Below are positions 33,377 through 43,571 of a stretch of 64,000 nt of DNA, one piece after another; position 1 is the first letter of the stretch, and every line of letters begins with the position of its first letter. The position numbers were made by a program, and so were the translations under genes. The DNA is from Thiobacillus sp. 0-1251 (GTDB lineage Bacteria; Pseudomonadota; Gammaproteobacteria; Burkholderiales; Thiobacillaceae), in NCBI GenBank assembly GCA_001899305.1, contig MKWL01000011.1, forward strand, positions 186,001 to 250,000, written 5' to 3'. Below the pieces are notes generated by a model. That model saw nothing but the letters and a program-made list of their open reading frames with translations. It made no database searches and was not told the origin of the DNA.

Positions 33377-34768
33377 CTATTCGCGCCGGCTTGGCGTGAA
33401 CTGGAGATTGAATTCGCGCATCTTGCGCCACAGGGTGGTACGGCCGATACCCAATTCACGCGCAGCCTCGCCGATATGCCTGGCACGCCGCAAGGCAGCC
33501 TCGATCAACATGCGCTCGGTCTTGGCAAGGCTGCCCCCCTCTCCTTGCGGCAATGGGGCGGGGACATCGGCCTCTGATATGTTGCCCAGATGCTGCAACA
33601 GATCTTCTGGCAGGGCGTTGATATCGATCACCCCCTGCTCGTCAGCGAAAACCACCATTTGTTCCACGAAGTTTTCCAACTGGCGGATATTCCCCGGGTA
33701 CGGATAAGCCTGTACACAGGCCAGGGCGCGCGGCGTCAGACTGAGTCCGCTGCGCTTGTACTTGGCACTGTAGACTTCGAGAAAACGCGTCAGCAACCGC
33801 TTGAGGTCCTCGCCTCGCTCCCTGAGCGGCGGCAGATGCAGCCGGATACCATTGAGGCGGAAATACAGATCGGAACGGAAATGTCCACGTTCCATGAGGC
33901 TATCGAGCACCTGATTGGTGGCAGAAATCACCCGGATATCCACTTGTTTGCTCTTGTTCGATCCCACCCGGCGGATCTGCCGCTCCTGCAGTACGCTCAA
34001 TAGCTTGGCCTGCATCGCGGGCGACAGGGTATCCACCTCGTCCAGGAAAATGGTGCCGCCATCCGCTTCCTCGAACAGACCGGCACGAGAATCGGTCGCG
34101 CCGGTGAAGCTGCCGCGCACGTGGCCAAACAGTTCGCTCTCCAGAAGCTGCTCCGGTAGGCTGGCGCAATTGATGCTGACAAAGGCATGCTCGCTGCGCG
34201 CGCTTTTCTCGTGGATGAGTCGGGCAACACGAGTCTTTCCGGTGCCGGTCTCGCCGGTAATGAGCACGCTGATGTCGGTGGCTGCCAGCCGTTCCGCCTT
34301 GATCAGGGTCGCGCGCATCTGCGGAGTATCGGCCACGATGTCGTCTGCCTCGCGCGACTCCGCCGTGGGAGGGCTCCGCATTGCGGTGGCGTAATTGCGC
34401 AATGCCTGGCTGGCATGGATTTTTTCCAGAATATCGTGTTCGCTGAACGGCTTGGTGAGGTAATCAAATGCGCCCAGGCGCATCGCATCGACTGCCGATT
34501 CGATGCTGCCATAGGCCGTGATCAGGATCACCGGCAGGTGGGGCTTGATCTGCTTGATCTCGCGCAGCAGATCAATTCCGGACATGTCATCCATACGCAA
34601 ATCGGTAATCACCAGATCGTATTCAGCCTGGCTCAAGATCGCCAACGCCTGGCTGCCGCTTTCCGCCTCGCTGGTGTCGAAGCCGGCCCCCAGCAGCATG
34701 AGCGACAGGCTACGGCGCAGGCTTTTCTGGTCGTCCACCAACAGGATATGAAGAGGTTTGCTGCTCAT
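33377..34768 (-). CDS. Sigma54-dependent NtrC-family response regulator
   Basis: 463 aa in three parts. The receiver (5-120) has the phosphoacceptor Asp in DLVITDLRMDDMSG. The AAA+ domain (about 143-375) has Walker A TGETGTGKT, the sigma54-contacting loop as GSFTGA, a known variant of GAFTGA, and Walker B GGTIFLDEVD. The C-terminal Fis HTH is EAARELGIGRTTLWRKMRE. It is the enhancer-binding activator. Its start overlaps the end of the sensor gene by 4 bp, so it is their pair. Matching -24/-12 promoters lie nearby. I infer it activates the RND efflux, DUF302 and propeller operons. Confidence 0.95.
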   Translation of the reverse strand: MSSKPLHILLVDDQKSLRRSLSLMLLGAGFDTSEAESGSQALAILSQAEYDLVITDLRMDDMSGIDLLREIKQIKPHLPVILITAYGSIESAVDAMRLGAFDYLTKPFSEHDILEKIHASQALRNYATAMRSPPTAESREADDIVADTPQMRATLIKAERLAATDISVLITGETGTGKTRVARLIHEKSARSEHAFVSINCASLPEQLLESELFGHVRGSFTGATDSRAGLFEEADGGTIFLDEVDTLSPAMQAKLLSVLQERQIRRVGSNKSKQVDIRVISATNQVLDSLMERGHFRSDLYFRLNGIRLHLPPLRERGEDLKRLLTRFLEVYSAKYKRSGLSLTPRALACVQAYPYPGNIRQLENFVEQMVVFADEQGVIDINALPEDLLQHLGNISEADVPAPLPQGEGGSLAKTERMLIEAALRRARHIGEAARELGIGRTTLWRKMREFNLQFTPSRRE

Positions 34769-37422
34769 GCCATCGCTATCGTACGGTCAAGGGTTGCGTC
34801 GACCGGCTCGGGCAAGGGTACGCGCACATAAAACCGGGTACCATGCCCCATCTGGCTTGCAATGCGGATACGACCGCCCCACTCCTGCACGAAGCGCTGC
34901 ACGATGGCGAGCCCAAGCCCGGCACCATGTGAGCGCTGGGTATAAAACGGCTCGAAAATCAGCTTGCGCTCCAAGGGGGGGATGCCCTTGCCAGTATCCG
35001 CCACGACCAGCAGAAACCAGCCGGGATAGACGCGTACCGTGGCATACACATGGCCCCGGCCATGAATGGCCTGCGACGCATTGAGCAGGAGGTTCCACAG
35101 AACGACTTCCAGACCATCCGCATCGAACAGATGGGACATGGCATTGCCCGAGATACCCGCTTCCACTTCGATCATTTGTCCCTGTTGCTGGACATGACGC
35201 TCCAGTGCTGCACACACCTTGTAAACCAGCGCTTCCAGTACCACCGGCTTGTTTGCCATCACACGCGGCTTGCCAAACATGAGGAAGTCGCGCGTCAGAT
35301 TATCCAGCCGCGCCACCTCGTCCTGGATGATTTCCAAGGCATCGCGGCTTCGGCCCTCGTTACTGCGTTCCGCCTTCAACACCGCCAGGCAATTGGTAAT
35401 GGCCGACAGCGGATTGCGTACCTCATGCGCCACCGAGGCAGCCATCTGGCCCAGCGCTGCCAGGCGTTCCGCGCGGATTTTGTTTGCCTCGGACAGTTTA
35501 AGTTGCTGGTTGATTTCGGACAATTGCTGGTAGCTATGGGCATTGTTGATTGCAATACGGACCTGGCCGGCAAGTAGTTCCCCCTTGGCCAGGGTAGCCT
35601 CGCTGAATTGCACCCGCTCCTTGCGTATCAACACCATGGCGCCGATCAGGCGTTCTTCGTCCAGTAGGGGAAACAGCGCCATCGCCCCCCAATGGCAACT
35701 CAATGGCTGTTCTGAAACCCATAACGCCTGACTGTCCGGCCACAGCATGGCACGTGGGCGGAAGTGGCCGTCGATATTATTCAGGAGCCGTGCGCATGAA
35801 TGGCCGTCACGGCACCAGGCCTCCAGTTCAGCGGTACAAGCCTTGTCGCTGTCGGCAAACCATCGGGCCGCCAGAGTGAAGCGCCCGGGTTCCTTATCGC
35901 TGGGAAGCCAGACCAGCGCCCCTTCACTGTCCAGCAGGTCGGCGATTTCGCTGCACACCGATTCAAGCACCCGCTTGAGGTTCAGGGTTGAGGTCATCAT
36001 GGCCGATACTCGTAGCAAAGCGGCCCGGAATTCGTTGGCGTCAAGCCAACGATGGTAAAGCAGTGCATTGTTGACGATCGTGCCAATCTCCGCCGCCAAC
36101 GCCTGCAACTGGCCCATGCGCTGGCGCAAGTGCTCACGATCTTCCATGAGCAAGCGAAGGTGACCGATCTCCTGGCCGCTCGCGGTGAGCGACAGGCAAA
36201 CCGACTGATCGACCGTGCCGGAAGAGCATTCGTAATAGCTTCCCCCCGACTCCCTCACCAACTGACAGCTTTGCCCAAAACAGGTGGCGTTCGACGCCTT
36301 GGCCCGGATGGGCCAGTGCGATCCCAGTTGGGGCATATGTCGCTCGAACTCGTCGATTTCATCCGCCGGGATGCTCAGGATCAACTCGCCACAGGGGATA
36401 CCCAGCAGTTGGTTGACCGCACTGGACACCACATCGAGCGCATTGTTGAGATCGGGCGAGGTCATCGCCTCGCGCGCCATGCGATTGCGTATCCTGAGTT
36501 CCTGATTGACGTTTCTGATCCTGCGTTGGGTGCGATGCAGCCGCCGGTTGGCGCGCATCAGAACATGGCGCGAGCGCTCAATGGTATTGAGTGCCAGCAG
36601 GAAACCGACCGACACCGTGACCATGACGCCCAGATAGAACATCATTTTGACCCCGTGCCACCCCCACCAGATGATGTCCCATAGTTTGGAGAAGTTGAAC
36701 AAATAGGCACTCTGCGCAAACACCAACAGCAGACTGGCGATCACCAGTGCAAGGCTTTTCCGATACTTCCGGTAATAGCCGTAAAAAGCAACGGCATCGA
36801 GCGCATAAAGAAAGCTGGCCAGGTAATGCACGCTATGCGTGGTCGGCAGAAAACTCAGAGAATTGGGGTAGGTGCCTGACATCAGGTTCGGAATGAATAT
36901 CTGATACAAGACTGCCACCATCAATACGACCAGCCCGCCCACTCCCACTGTGAGCATATCGCTGTGAGTAGGCCAGCGTTTCCGATCTGAGAAAATATGG
37001 GCCACGATGCCGGCCAGGATCAGCCCGCTTCCAGACAGGGAAGAGACGGTATGGTAGGCGACGAAATGGTGCAGTTCCGGGCCCGGATTGGACCAGGCAT
37101 GCAGGATGTCCATGACCCCCATGGACAGGAAAGCCATTCCGAAAAATGCCCCACCATAGCTCTTTTGTCTCGCGCTCACGGCCAGAATCATGCCGGCGAT
37201 CATCAGTGCCACAAAACCGCAGAATGACTCGATCAGCATGTGGCTCTTGATCTCGACAAACTGCTGCGCAAGCAGATGAGGAGAAAGATTTCCAAACAGC
37301 AGGATCGGGAGTAAAAGCAGGAACACCACCCACAGCATCACGCCGGTCTCGAGCAGGTTGCCCGCCCGCTCCGATTCAGGCAGCCCGATTCCACGTTCCA
37401 TTCGAAAAAATTTCACCTGCAT
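34765..37422 (-). CDS. Membrane sensor histidine kinase with seven-helix sensor and two GAF-type domains
   Basis: 885 aa. Residues 25-290 contain about seven hydrophobic helices, a MASE-like sensor with HAWSNPGPELHHF in a loop. Two GAF-like modules follow (about 315-455 and 475-625). The first carries an unusual Cys set in NATCFGQSCQLV and YYECSSG. The HisKA phosphoacceptor is in SVAHEVRNPLSAITN near residue 665, and the ATPase domain shows NLLLNASQAI, DTGKGIPP and GAGLGLAI. It is cotranscribed with the response regulator and probably senses a metal or sulfur ligand in or near the membrane. Confidence 0.92.
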   Translation of the reverse strand: MQVKFFRMERGIGLPESERAGNLLETGVMLWVVFLLLLPILLFGNLSPHLLAQQFVEIKSHMLIESFCGFVALMIAGMILAVSARQKSYGGAFFGMAFLSMGVMDILHAWSNPGPELHHFVAYHTVSSLSGSGLILAGIVAHIFSDRKRWPTHSDMLTVGVGGLVVLMVAVLYQIFIPNLMSGTYPNSLSFLPTTHSVHYLASFLYALDAVAFYGYYRKYRKSLALVIASLLLVFAQSAYLFNFSKLWDIIWWGWHGVKMMFYLGVMVTVSVGFLLALNTIERSRHVLMRANRRLHRTQRRIRNVNQELRIRNRMAREAMTSPDLNNALDVVSSAVNQLLGIPCGELILSIPADEIDEFERHMPQLGSHWPIRAKASNATCFGQSCQLVRESGGSYYECSSGTVDQSVCLSLTASGQEIGHLRLLMEDREHLRQRMGQLQALAAEIGTIVNNALLYHRWLDANEFRAALLRVSAMMTSTLNLKRVLESVCSEIADLLDSEGALVWLPSDKEPGRFTLAARWFADSDKACTAELEAWCRDGHSCARLLNNIDGHFRPRAMLWPDSQALWVSEQPLSCHWGAMALFPLLDEERLIGAMVLIRKERVQFSEATLAKGELLAGQVRIAINNAHSYQQLSEINQQLKLSEANKIRAERLAALGQMAASVAHEVRNPLSAITNCLAVLKAERSNEGRSRDALEIIQDEVARLDNLTRDFLMFGKPRVMANKPVVLEALVYKVCAALERHVQQQGQMIEVEAGISGNAMSHLFDADGLEVVLWNLLLNASQAIHGRGHVYATVRVYPGWFLLVVADTGKGIPPLERKLIFEPFYTQRSHGAGLGLAIVQRFVQEWGGRIRIASQMGHGTRFYVRVPLPEPVDATLDRTIAMA

Positions 37423-37504
37423 TGCGTTTGCTCCAGCCTTGGCGGCCGTGGATAAACCATCTACTTCATGTTAGGTCAGCGCAGTCCGGACGAGGATTAT
37501 CGGC

Positions 37505-40500
37505 TCACAATCCGCTCGGCACCAGCCAGCCCTTGCGGCGGCTGGCCATCCAATGGAAGAGCGTCGGGATCACCAGCAGATTGAGCAGGGTCGAGCTCAA
37601 CATGCCACCCAGCAAAACAATGGCCAGCGGCCGTTGCAATTCCTTTCCAGTGGGGTCGCCCAGAATCAGTGGGATCACAGCCAGTGCGGCTGTAAATGCC
37701 GTCATCAAAATAGGGACCAGGCGGTCCACCGACCCTTTCAAGGCGATTTCTCCGGCATTGAGATCTGGGCGCATGCGAAGCAGGGATTGATAGCGGGATA
37801 TCAGTAGCAGGCTATTGCGGGTGGCCACACCGAAGAGGGCCACCATGCCGATCAGCGAGGATACGTTGAGGGTCTCTCCGGCCAGTGCGAGTGCGAATAC
37901 ACCGCCGATCAGGGCCAAAGGCAAATTGAGCATGACCAGCGATACCAACGACCAGCTCCGGAACGCCTGATACATGACGACCGACATCAACAGTATTGCG
38001 GCGGCGGACGTCACCAGCAGAGTGCGGGATGCACGTTGCTGACCCTCGTAGTCGCCGCCAAACTCAATACTGTAGCCAGGCGGCAACGTAAGCTTGTCGC
38101 GAATGCGGTCCTGGGCTTCCCGTACCACCCCGTCAAGATCGCGTCCTTCGGTGTTCCATTGCACCACGGCGCGGCGTGCGGCCCCATCGCGGTTGATCAT
38201 GTAAGGCTCCTGCACCGATTTCAGCTCGGCCACTTCACGCAATGGAATGACTGCACCGCCAGGTGACATCAGCGGCATTTCGCCCAGAGTCTGGATATCG
38301 CTGCGGGCTGCTTCGTTCACACGCATGAAAATATCGAAGGTACGGTCCTGTTCCAGAACTTTGGATACCGCCACCCCATTGAACGCGGCACTCACCTGGG
38401 TAACGACCGCACCCGGGGTGAATCCATAGGCGGCTGCGACGGCCCGATTGACCCGGATATCGACACCCGGTACCAAAACCATCGGCTCCATCTGCAAATC
38501 CACGACGCCCGTCACGCCCTTCACCGCTTGATAGACTTCCTGTTGCTTCTGCTGCAGCACCTCGAAATCCTGGCCATAGATCTTCACTGCAACCTGGGCA
38601 CGCACCCCGGACAGGATCTCCGACATACGGTGGGTGATGAACTGGGACACATTGACCGACATGCCTGGAATCTGCGCCAGCTTGTCACGGATGCGCTGCA
38701 TCACCTCGGGCACGTTGCGGGTACCCGGCTTGAGCGCAATATCGAACTCGCTGAAATTCACTGGCTGGGCATCCTCGTCCAGACGCGAGCGTCCGGCACG
38801 CTGGGCAAGGCTGGCAATCTCCGGCATATCGCCGATCAATTGCTCGATCTTGCGGCCCACACGCAAATTTTCCTCCAGTGACGTACCCGGCATCAGCGTG
38901 GTCGCGATCACCAGGTTTCCCTCGTGGAAGGCGGGAATAAAGGATCGGCCAAGGGACGGAATCACCAGGATCGCCGCGACCAGGATCAATGCGGACATCG
39001 CGGCCGTCGGCAAGGGCCGATCCAGACAGGGTTTCAATACCTTCTCATAACGGCTGAGCAGCATGTCGGAAATGGGGCTCAAGCCATAGCTCTGATATTG
39101 CGGCCGCCGCCCCATGAGGTAGTAACTCAACACCGGCACGAGCGTGATGGCAACCACAAGAGAGCTGGCGATGGCCGCCAAGTAGGAGATCGCCAGCGGT
39201 CGGAAGATACGGCCTTCGATGCCCTGGAGGAAAAAGATTGGGATGAAAGCCACGACAATCACGAAGGTGGCGAACACCACCGAATTGCGGATCTCACGCG
39301 AACCTTCGTAAACAATCTCCAGTGCAGGCAACGGCTCCGCCGCCTGCTTGTTTTCACGCAGGCGGCGCAGAATATTCTCGACGTCGATGATGGCATCGTC
39401 CACGACTTCGCCAATGGCGAACACCAGCCCCCCCAGAGTCAGGGCGTTGATTCCGATGCCAAAGAGCCACAGCACCAGCACACCGGCCATCAGGGAAACG
39501 GGAATGGCAATCAGGCTGATCGCAGTGGGACGCCAACGGAACAGGAACAGCAGCAGCACCAACGCCACGATAAGGGAGGCGTCGAGCAATGCGCCTCGCA
39601 GATTGGCGATGGCGGTCTCGATGAAACTTGCCTGGCGGAATACATCGGGAATCAACTGAATATCCGCGGGCAGGCTGCGCGCCAGATTGGCCAGTGCCTT
39701 CTCGACGTTGTGTGTGGTTTCCAGCGTGTCCGCGCCCCACAGCTTGGAGACGGTTCCGATCACGGCCGGGCCACCGAAGATCTGGCCATCGCCTCGTTTG
39801 ACCTCGCTCCCAAAGCGCACTTCCCCCACATCCTCGACCCGGATCGGCTGTCCTTCGCGCATGGCAATCAGTGTCTCCGCCACATCACGGAGGCTCTGCA
39901 CCCGGCCATTGACACGAATGAAATATTCCTCCTCGCTGGTGGGATAGACAAACCCTCCGGGCGCCACCAGATTGGCGCGACGCAGGGCCTGCATCACGTC
40001 TTCGCTGGATACGTCGTACTTGCGCATGCGAATGGGATCAAGCATCACCTGGTACTGCTTCACCCCGCCACCCACGGCCACCACGGACGCAACCCCCGGT
40101 TGGGCCAGCACCCTGTTGCGAATATCCCAGTCCGCCAGCGTGCGCAACTCATGTTCGCGGTTCTCGCCAGACCAGTCGACCAAGGCGAACTTGAGCAGCC
40201 AGCTCACTGCTGACGTGACCGGCATCAATTGGGGCGCTTGGGCCGACTCGGGCAGTTGGCCCTGCACCAGTTGCAAACGTTCCTGAATGATCTGGCGGGC
40301 ACGGTAAATATCGACACCCCATTTGAATGTGATCGTGATGCGCGACAGGCCAACCGACGAGTTGGATCGGATTTGATCGATATACGGGGCTCCCTGCAGG
40401 ACGATCTCGATCGGCCGGGTGACCAGCCCTTCAACGTCTTTCGTCGAGTATCCCGGCACTTCGGTCTGGATCTGCACCTGCGGCGGCGCAAATTCCGGGA

Positions 40501-40615
40501 ATACATCTACCGCCATGTGCAGTGCGGCAAAGATCGACGCGCCGGCCATCAGCACATAAAGCAACACCACGGCCAGCCGGTTCTTGAGGGACCACTTGAT
40601 TGCCCAATCAAACAT
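37505..40615 (-). CDS. HME-RND (CusA/CzcA-like) efflux pump
   Basis: The inner-membrane, proton-driven pump subunit of a heavy-metal efflux complex; 1036 aa, a normal length. Twelve helices and two large periplasmic loops. The HME signature sits in the fourth helix region as [14 protein letters not shown], with acidic residues for proton relay. The N-terminal [14 protein letters not shown] and loop [17 protein letters not shown] are typical. The metal is probably Cu+ or Ag+, but Zn/Co/Cd or another substrate cannot be excluded from the sequence. It is downstream of two adaptor genes and upstream of the sensor gene. Confidence 0.92.
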   Translation of the reverse strand: MFDWAIKWSLKNRLAVVLLYVLMAGASIFAALHMAVDVFPEFAPPQVQIQTEVPGYSTKDVEGLVTRPIEIVLQGAPYIDQIRSNSSVGLSRITITFKWGVDIYRARQIIQERLQLVQGQLPESAQAPQLMPVTSAVSWLLKFALVDWSGENREHELRTLADWDIRNRVLAQPGVASVVAVGGGVKQYQVMLDPIRMRKYDVSSEDVMQALRRANLVAPGGFVYPTSEEEYFIRVNGRVQSLRDVAETLIAMREGQPIRVEDVGEVRFGSEVKRGDGQIFGGPAVIGTVSKLWGADTLETTHNVEKALANLARSLPADIQLIPDVFRQASFIETAIANLRGALLDASLIVALVLLLFLFRWRPTAISLIAIPVSLMAGVLVLWLFGIGINALTLGGLVFAIGEVVDDAIIDVENILRRLRENKQAAEPLPALEIVYEGSREIRNSVVFATFVIVVAFIPIFFLQGIEGRIFRPLAISYLAAIASSLVVAITLVPVLSYYLMGRRPQYQSYGLSPISDMLLSRYEKVLKPCLDRPLPTAAMSALILVAAILVIPSLGRSFIPAFHEGNLVIATTLMPGTSLEENLRVGRKIEQLIGDMPEIASLAQRAGRSRLDEDAQPVNFSEFDIALKPGTRNVPEVMQRIRDKLAQIPGMSVNVSQFITHRMSEILSGVRAQVAVKIYGQDFEVLQQKQQEVYQAVKGVTGVVDLQMEPMVLVPGVDIRVNRAVAAAYGFTPGAVVTQVSAAFNGVAVSKVLEQDRTFDIFMRVNEAARSDIQTLGEMPLMSPGGAVIPLREVAELKSVQEPYMINRDGAARRAVVQWNTEGRDLDGVVREAQDRIRDKLTLPPGYSIEFGGDYEGQQRASRTLLVTSAAAILLMSVVMYQAFRSWSLVSLVMLNLPLALIGGVFALALAGETLNVSSLIGMVALFGVATRNSLLLISRYQSLLRMRPDLNAGEIALKGSVDRLVPILMTAFTAALAVIPLILGDPTGKELQRPLAIVLLGGMLSSTLLNLLVIPTLFHWMASRRKGWLVPSGL

Positions 40616-40630
40616 CTTCGTTCATCCGTC

Positions 40631-41791
40631 TCAGTGATGGTGGTCGCTGTCTGCTACGCTGGCATGATTGCCGGACATGCGGTACACCCCTTCCAGAATC
40701 ATCTTGCCGTCGACCACCACCCGGTCGCGCGGGTCGACACCCGCCACCTGGAGCCAACTCTCCGTTTCACTCAATACCGCCACCGGCTTGCGCAGATAGC
40801 GTCCGGGTGCAGCTTGCACGTACACGACCGGATCCAGCTTCTGACCCAGAACCGATTGGCGCGGCACCCAAGTTCCCACCTGTCCATCCAGGACAAGCAC
40901 AAGCTCCACCGTCTGGCCGGTGGCCAGCCCAGGCACGCTGCGCCCCAGATCCAACAGGAAACGGGCACGCTGCGTCCGGGGATCGATACCCGGCACCACC
41001 TCGGCTATCGGACGCTGCATCTTCACGCCGCCAGGCAAGGCGACCTCGACCTTGATGCCAGGCCGAAGCAGGGTCTCCTGGCCGGCATAGACATAGCCTT
41101 CCACCCACAATGACTGCTTGCTGGATACCATGCGCGCCACCGACTTTCCTATCACCACGAACTGCTTCATGGTGCGGTCGCCTGCATTGACCAGCGATCC
41201 GGGCTGCACGAACAGGTCGGTAACGAATCCGTCAGTGGGCGCCTCCAGGATGAGGTGTTCCACCACCGTTCCCTTGTCGATCAACGCGGCGATCTGCGGA
41301 TCGGTCATCCCCCACCAGCGCAGGTTTTCCTTGGCGTCCTTGAGGTAATTGGGCAGCCGCCCCTCCTCGCGAAGAACCTGAAGCCGCTCCTCGTTTTGCA
41401 GGAATTGCAGATACCCCTTCTGGGTCGTGATGAACTCGGGATTGAAAATGGACACCATCGGCTGCCCCTTTCTCACGCTGTCGCCGGGGCGCACGAAGAC
41501 CTGAACAATCTGGCCGCTGACGACAGTATTGACATCCAGAACTGCCTCGGCATTGGGCACGACCTGGCCGTAAGTCTGCAGCCGCTTGGCAGGGGCATCG
41601 GCCCTGACCGCTGCGAGCGTGATAACGTCTCCAATGTCACGCACGCCCGAGGGCAGCCTGACCTCGCTGGCTTCACGGCTGCGTTCAATGATCTGTTCGA
41701 ATACCCCAGAGTCGCCGTGCGCATGAACCAGGGCGGGCATACTCAGCGCAAGCAAAACAATGGGAAGCGCCAATACCACCTTAATGAACAT
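40631..41791 (-). CDS. RND periplasmic adaptor protein with His-rich C-terminus
   Basis: 386 aa. A signal peptide (LPIVLLALSMPALVHAHGD) precedes a barrel-sandwich lipoyl-like domain (VSGQIVQVFVRPGDSVRKGQPMVS), a helical hairpin, a beta barrel and a membrane-proximal domain, typical of CusB. The C-terminus ends in DSDHHH, which could bind metal. It overlaps the preceding adaptor by 11 bp and precedes the RND pump by 15 bp. Bridges pump and outer-membrane channel and may pass metal to the pump. Confidence 0.9.
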   Translation of the reverse strand: MFIKVVLALPIVLLALSMPALVHAHGDSGVFEQIIERSREASEVRLPSGVRDIGDVITLAAVRADAPAKRLQTYGQVVPNAEAVLDVNTVVSGQIVQVFVRPGDSVRKGQPMVSIFNPEFITTQKGYLQFLQNEERLQVLREEGRLPNYLKDAKENLRWWGMTDPQIAALIDKGTVVEHLILEAPTDGFVTDLFVQPGSLVNAGDRTMKQFVVIGKSVARMVSSKQSLWVEGYVYAGQETLLRPGIKVEVALPGGVKMQRPIAEVVPGIDPRTQRARFLLDLGRSVPGLATGQTVELVLVLDGQVGTWVPRQSVLGQKLDPVVYVQAAPGRYLRKPVAVLSETESWLQVAGVDPRDRVVVDGKMILEGVYRMSGNHASVADSDHHH

Positions 41792-42650
41792 GCGCGTCCC
41801 CCGAAAAACTGACCGTAGCCACCCCCCCATTCAGCAGCCCCAGATGCTCAGGCTCTCTGAAAACCTGTAACCGCACCCACTGCCTCTGATTGACCGGGTT
41901 CACAAAGGCATACACACGCTGCACCTTCGCGGCCACCGCTATCCGCCCCTTGGCTGGATCGTTCACGTAGACCGTCGCTGACTGTCCCGGCTTGACCGCC
42001 GAAGCCTCACTTACCGGCAAACTCGCTTCCACCACGATTGCGCCAGGCTGAGCGATCGTGGCGATCGTGGTGCCACTGGTCGCGTATTGGCCGCCCTGTG
42101 TTCCGGCATTGAGGATCTGGTTATTGACCACATTCAGGCTATACAGGTAGCCTGAGATCGGGGCCTTGATCTTGATCAGCTTGAGCGGCTGGCGCGTTGC
42201 TTCCAGACGTTTGATATCCTCCTCCGACATACCGCGCCAGAGCAGATTCATGCGCGCATCGACCATCTTCTCTTCGCTGGTCATGGAAAATGCCCGGACA
42301 GCATCCATGTTGGCAAACAAGCCCAGATAGGTAGCCTGCACTGTCTCCAGTTCGGCGCTTTCTATCTCGCCCAGCACCTCGCCCCGGCTCACTCTTTTCC
42401 CGACGTACACGTTGCGGAGATTGGCCATGCGAGCGTTGATCTTGATTACCACACTCACCATATGACGGGGATCGATCGATACCTTGGCCGGATAAAGCTT
42501 CGCCGGCTCCGCCTCCGTCTCTTCATCGTCATGATGATGGGCTGCGGCAGGCGCGCTAAACATGGACGAATCGGAATGCGCCCATGCCTGCTGTTGCAGA
42601 CCAGTCAATAGACAAAACAACGCAGTGCAACCAATGATGGCGGGCAGCAT
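41781..42650 (-). CDS. Second, short RND adaptor (HlyD/CusB-like)
   Basis: 289 aa, shorter than normal adaptors. After a signal (LFCLLTGLQQQAWAHS) there is a His- and Asp-rich strip (HHHDDEETEAE), then LYPAKVSIDPRHMVSVVIKINARM and a barrel-sandwich core (GKRVSRGEVLGEIESAELE). It lacks a long membrane-proximal C-terminal domain but keeps the lipoyl and barrel parts. It leads the operon, right behind a sigma54 promoter. Two different adaptors for one pump is unusual. It may deliver metal or work as a heteromer with the next gene product. Confidence 0.85.
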   Translation of the reverse strand: MLPAIIGCTALFCLLTGLQQQAWAHSDSSMFSAPAAAHHHDDEETEAEPAKLYPAKVSIDPRHMVSVVIKINARMANLRNVYVGKRVSRGEVLGEIESAELETVQATYLGLFANMDAVRAFSMTSEEKMVDARMNLLWRGMSEEDIKRLEATRQPLKLIKIKAPISGYLYSLNVVNNQILNAGTQGGQYATSGTTIATIAQPGAIVVEASLPVSEASAVKPGQSATVYVNDPAKGRIAVAAKVQRVYAFVNPVNQRQWVRLQVFREPEHLGLLNGGVATVSFSGDAHVH

Positions 42651-42694
42651 GATCAGTATGGGCAGCCGTTCCAGAATGTACCTCCCAACCCGTC

Positions 42695-42710
42695 AGCAAT
42701 GACTGTGCCA
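42695..42710 (-). promoter_or_regulatory. Sigma54 (-24/-12) promoter of the metal-efflux operon
   Basis: The minus strand TGGCACAGTCATTGCT differs from TGGCACG-N4-TTGCW at one base and keeps the correct GG-GC spacing. Transcription would begin about 33 bp before the first adaptor gene. The sigma54 activator is encoded in the same run of genes. Confidence 0.82.
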
Positions 42711-42773
42711 CTATCCTCACCCCCGCATACGCGCCGTAGTGAGCCCTCATTCCCCCAATCGGCGTTTCATGAT

Positions 42774-42788
42774 GTTTCAATACGGAAC
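42774..42788 (-). promoter_or_regulatory. Candidate upstream activator site of the efflux promoter
   Basis: The plus strand reads GTTTCAATACGGAAC, a 15-bp imperfect palindrome of the same type as at the propeller promoter. Its near edge is 64 bp from the -24 box, the same distance as there. A further GTTTCA half-site lies 10 bp closer. Confidence 0.55.
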
Positions 42789-42941
42789 ACCAATGGCTTG
42801 ACCCGCGTTCTCTGGAACAGTCCCGGCACGCAGGCAAGGAAATGTTCCGGCTTCCCGCCCATACATAAAATGGCCCATGGCATCGCGTGCTCGTCGTTAT
42901 TGCAACTAAGATAAAGACATTAAATCGAATAGGGATTAGCC

Positions 42942-43568
42942 ATGGTTTTCGCCAACCGCCATCAGGCAGCCGAGCGTCTCGCGACAGCCTTGGCCTCGTA
43001 CAAAGGCCAGCACCCCCTGATTCTTGCCATCCCGCGCGGCGCCGTACCGATGGGGCAGCAACTCGCGCGGGCCCTCGAAGGCGAGCTCGATGTAGTACTG
43101 GTGCGCAAGCTGCGCGCCCCCTTCAATCCTGAATTCGCCATTGGCTCGATCGACGAATCGGGCTGGACGTATGTGGCCGACTACGCGGAGTCGGTCGGCG
43201 GCACGCCTGCCTATCTCGCGCAAGAAAGACAAGCCCAGCTCGACGTCATCAGGAAACGACGCGTGCAGTACACGCCGTTGCGCCCACCGATCGACCCCGC
43301 CGGACGCATCGTCATCGTGGTCGATGACGGGCTGGCGACGGGTGCAACGATGATTTCCGCGCTGCATGCGCTGCGCGACAAGAAACCGGCACGCCTGATC
43401 TGCGCGGTACCGGTGGCACCGGCCGACACGGTGGAGAAGATCCGCCCCTATGCGGACGAGGTGGTGTGCCTGTCGACGCCAATGTCTTTCCAGGCAGTGG
43501 GGCAGTTCTATACGGACTTTCCGCAGGTGGACGACGCCGAAGTCGAGGCCATCCTCAAGCAGGCTTGA
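42942..43568 (+). CDS. Phosphoribosyltransferase-family protein
   Basis: 208 aa, type I PRTase fold. The PRPP loop is VIVVDDGLATGATM, an exact match for the family pattern. The N-terminal part AIPRGAVPMGQQLARALEGELDV is a normal first strand and helix. Nucleobase substrate unknown; many such proteins beside hydrolases are predicted to act on modified bases or to be non-canonical. It stands alone on the plus strand between convergent minus operons, and its stop is 4 bp from the end of the opposite gene. Confidence 0.9.
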   Translation: MVFANRHQAAERLATALASYKGQHPLILAIPRGAVPMGQQLARALEGELDVVLVRKLRAPFNPEFAIGSIDESGWTYVADYAESVGGTPAYLAQERQAQLDVIRKRRVQYTPLRPPIDPAGRIVIVVDDGLATGATMISALHALRDKKPARLICAVPVAPADTVEKIRPYADEVVCLSTPMSFQAVGQFYTDFPQVDDAEVEAILKQA

Positions 43569-43571
43569 GCG

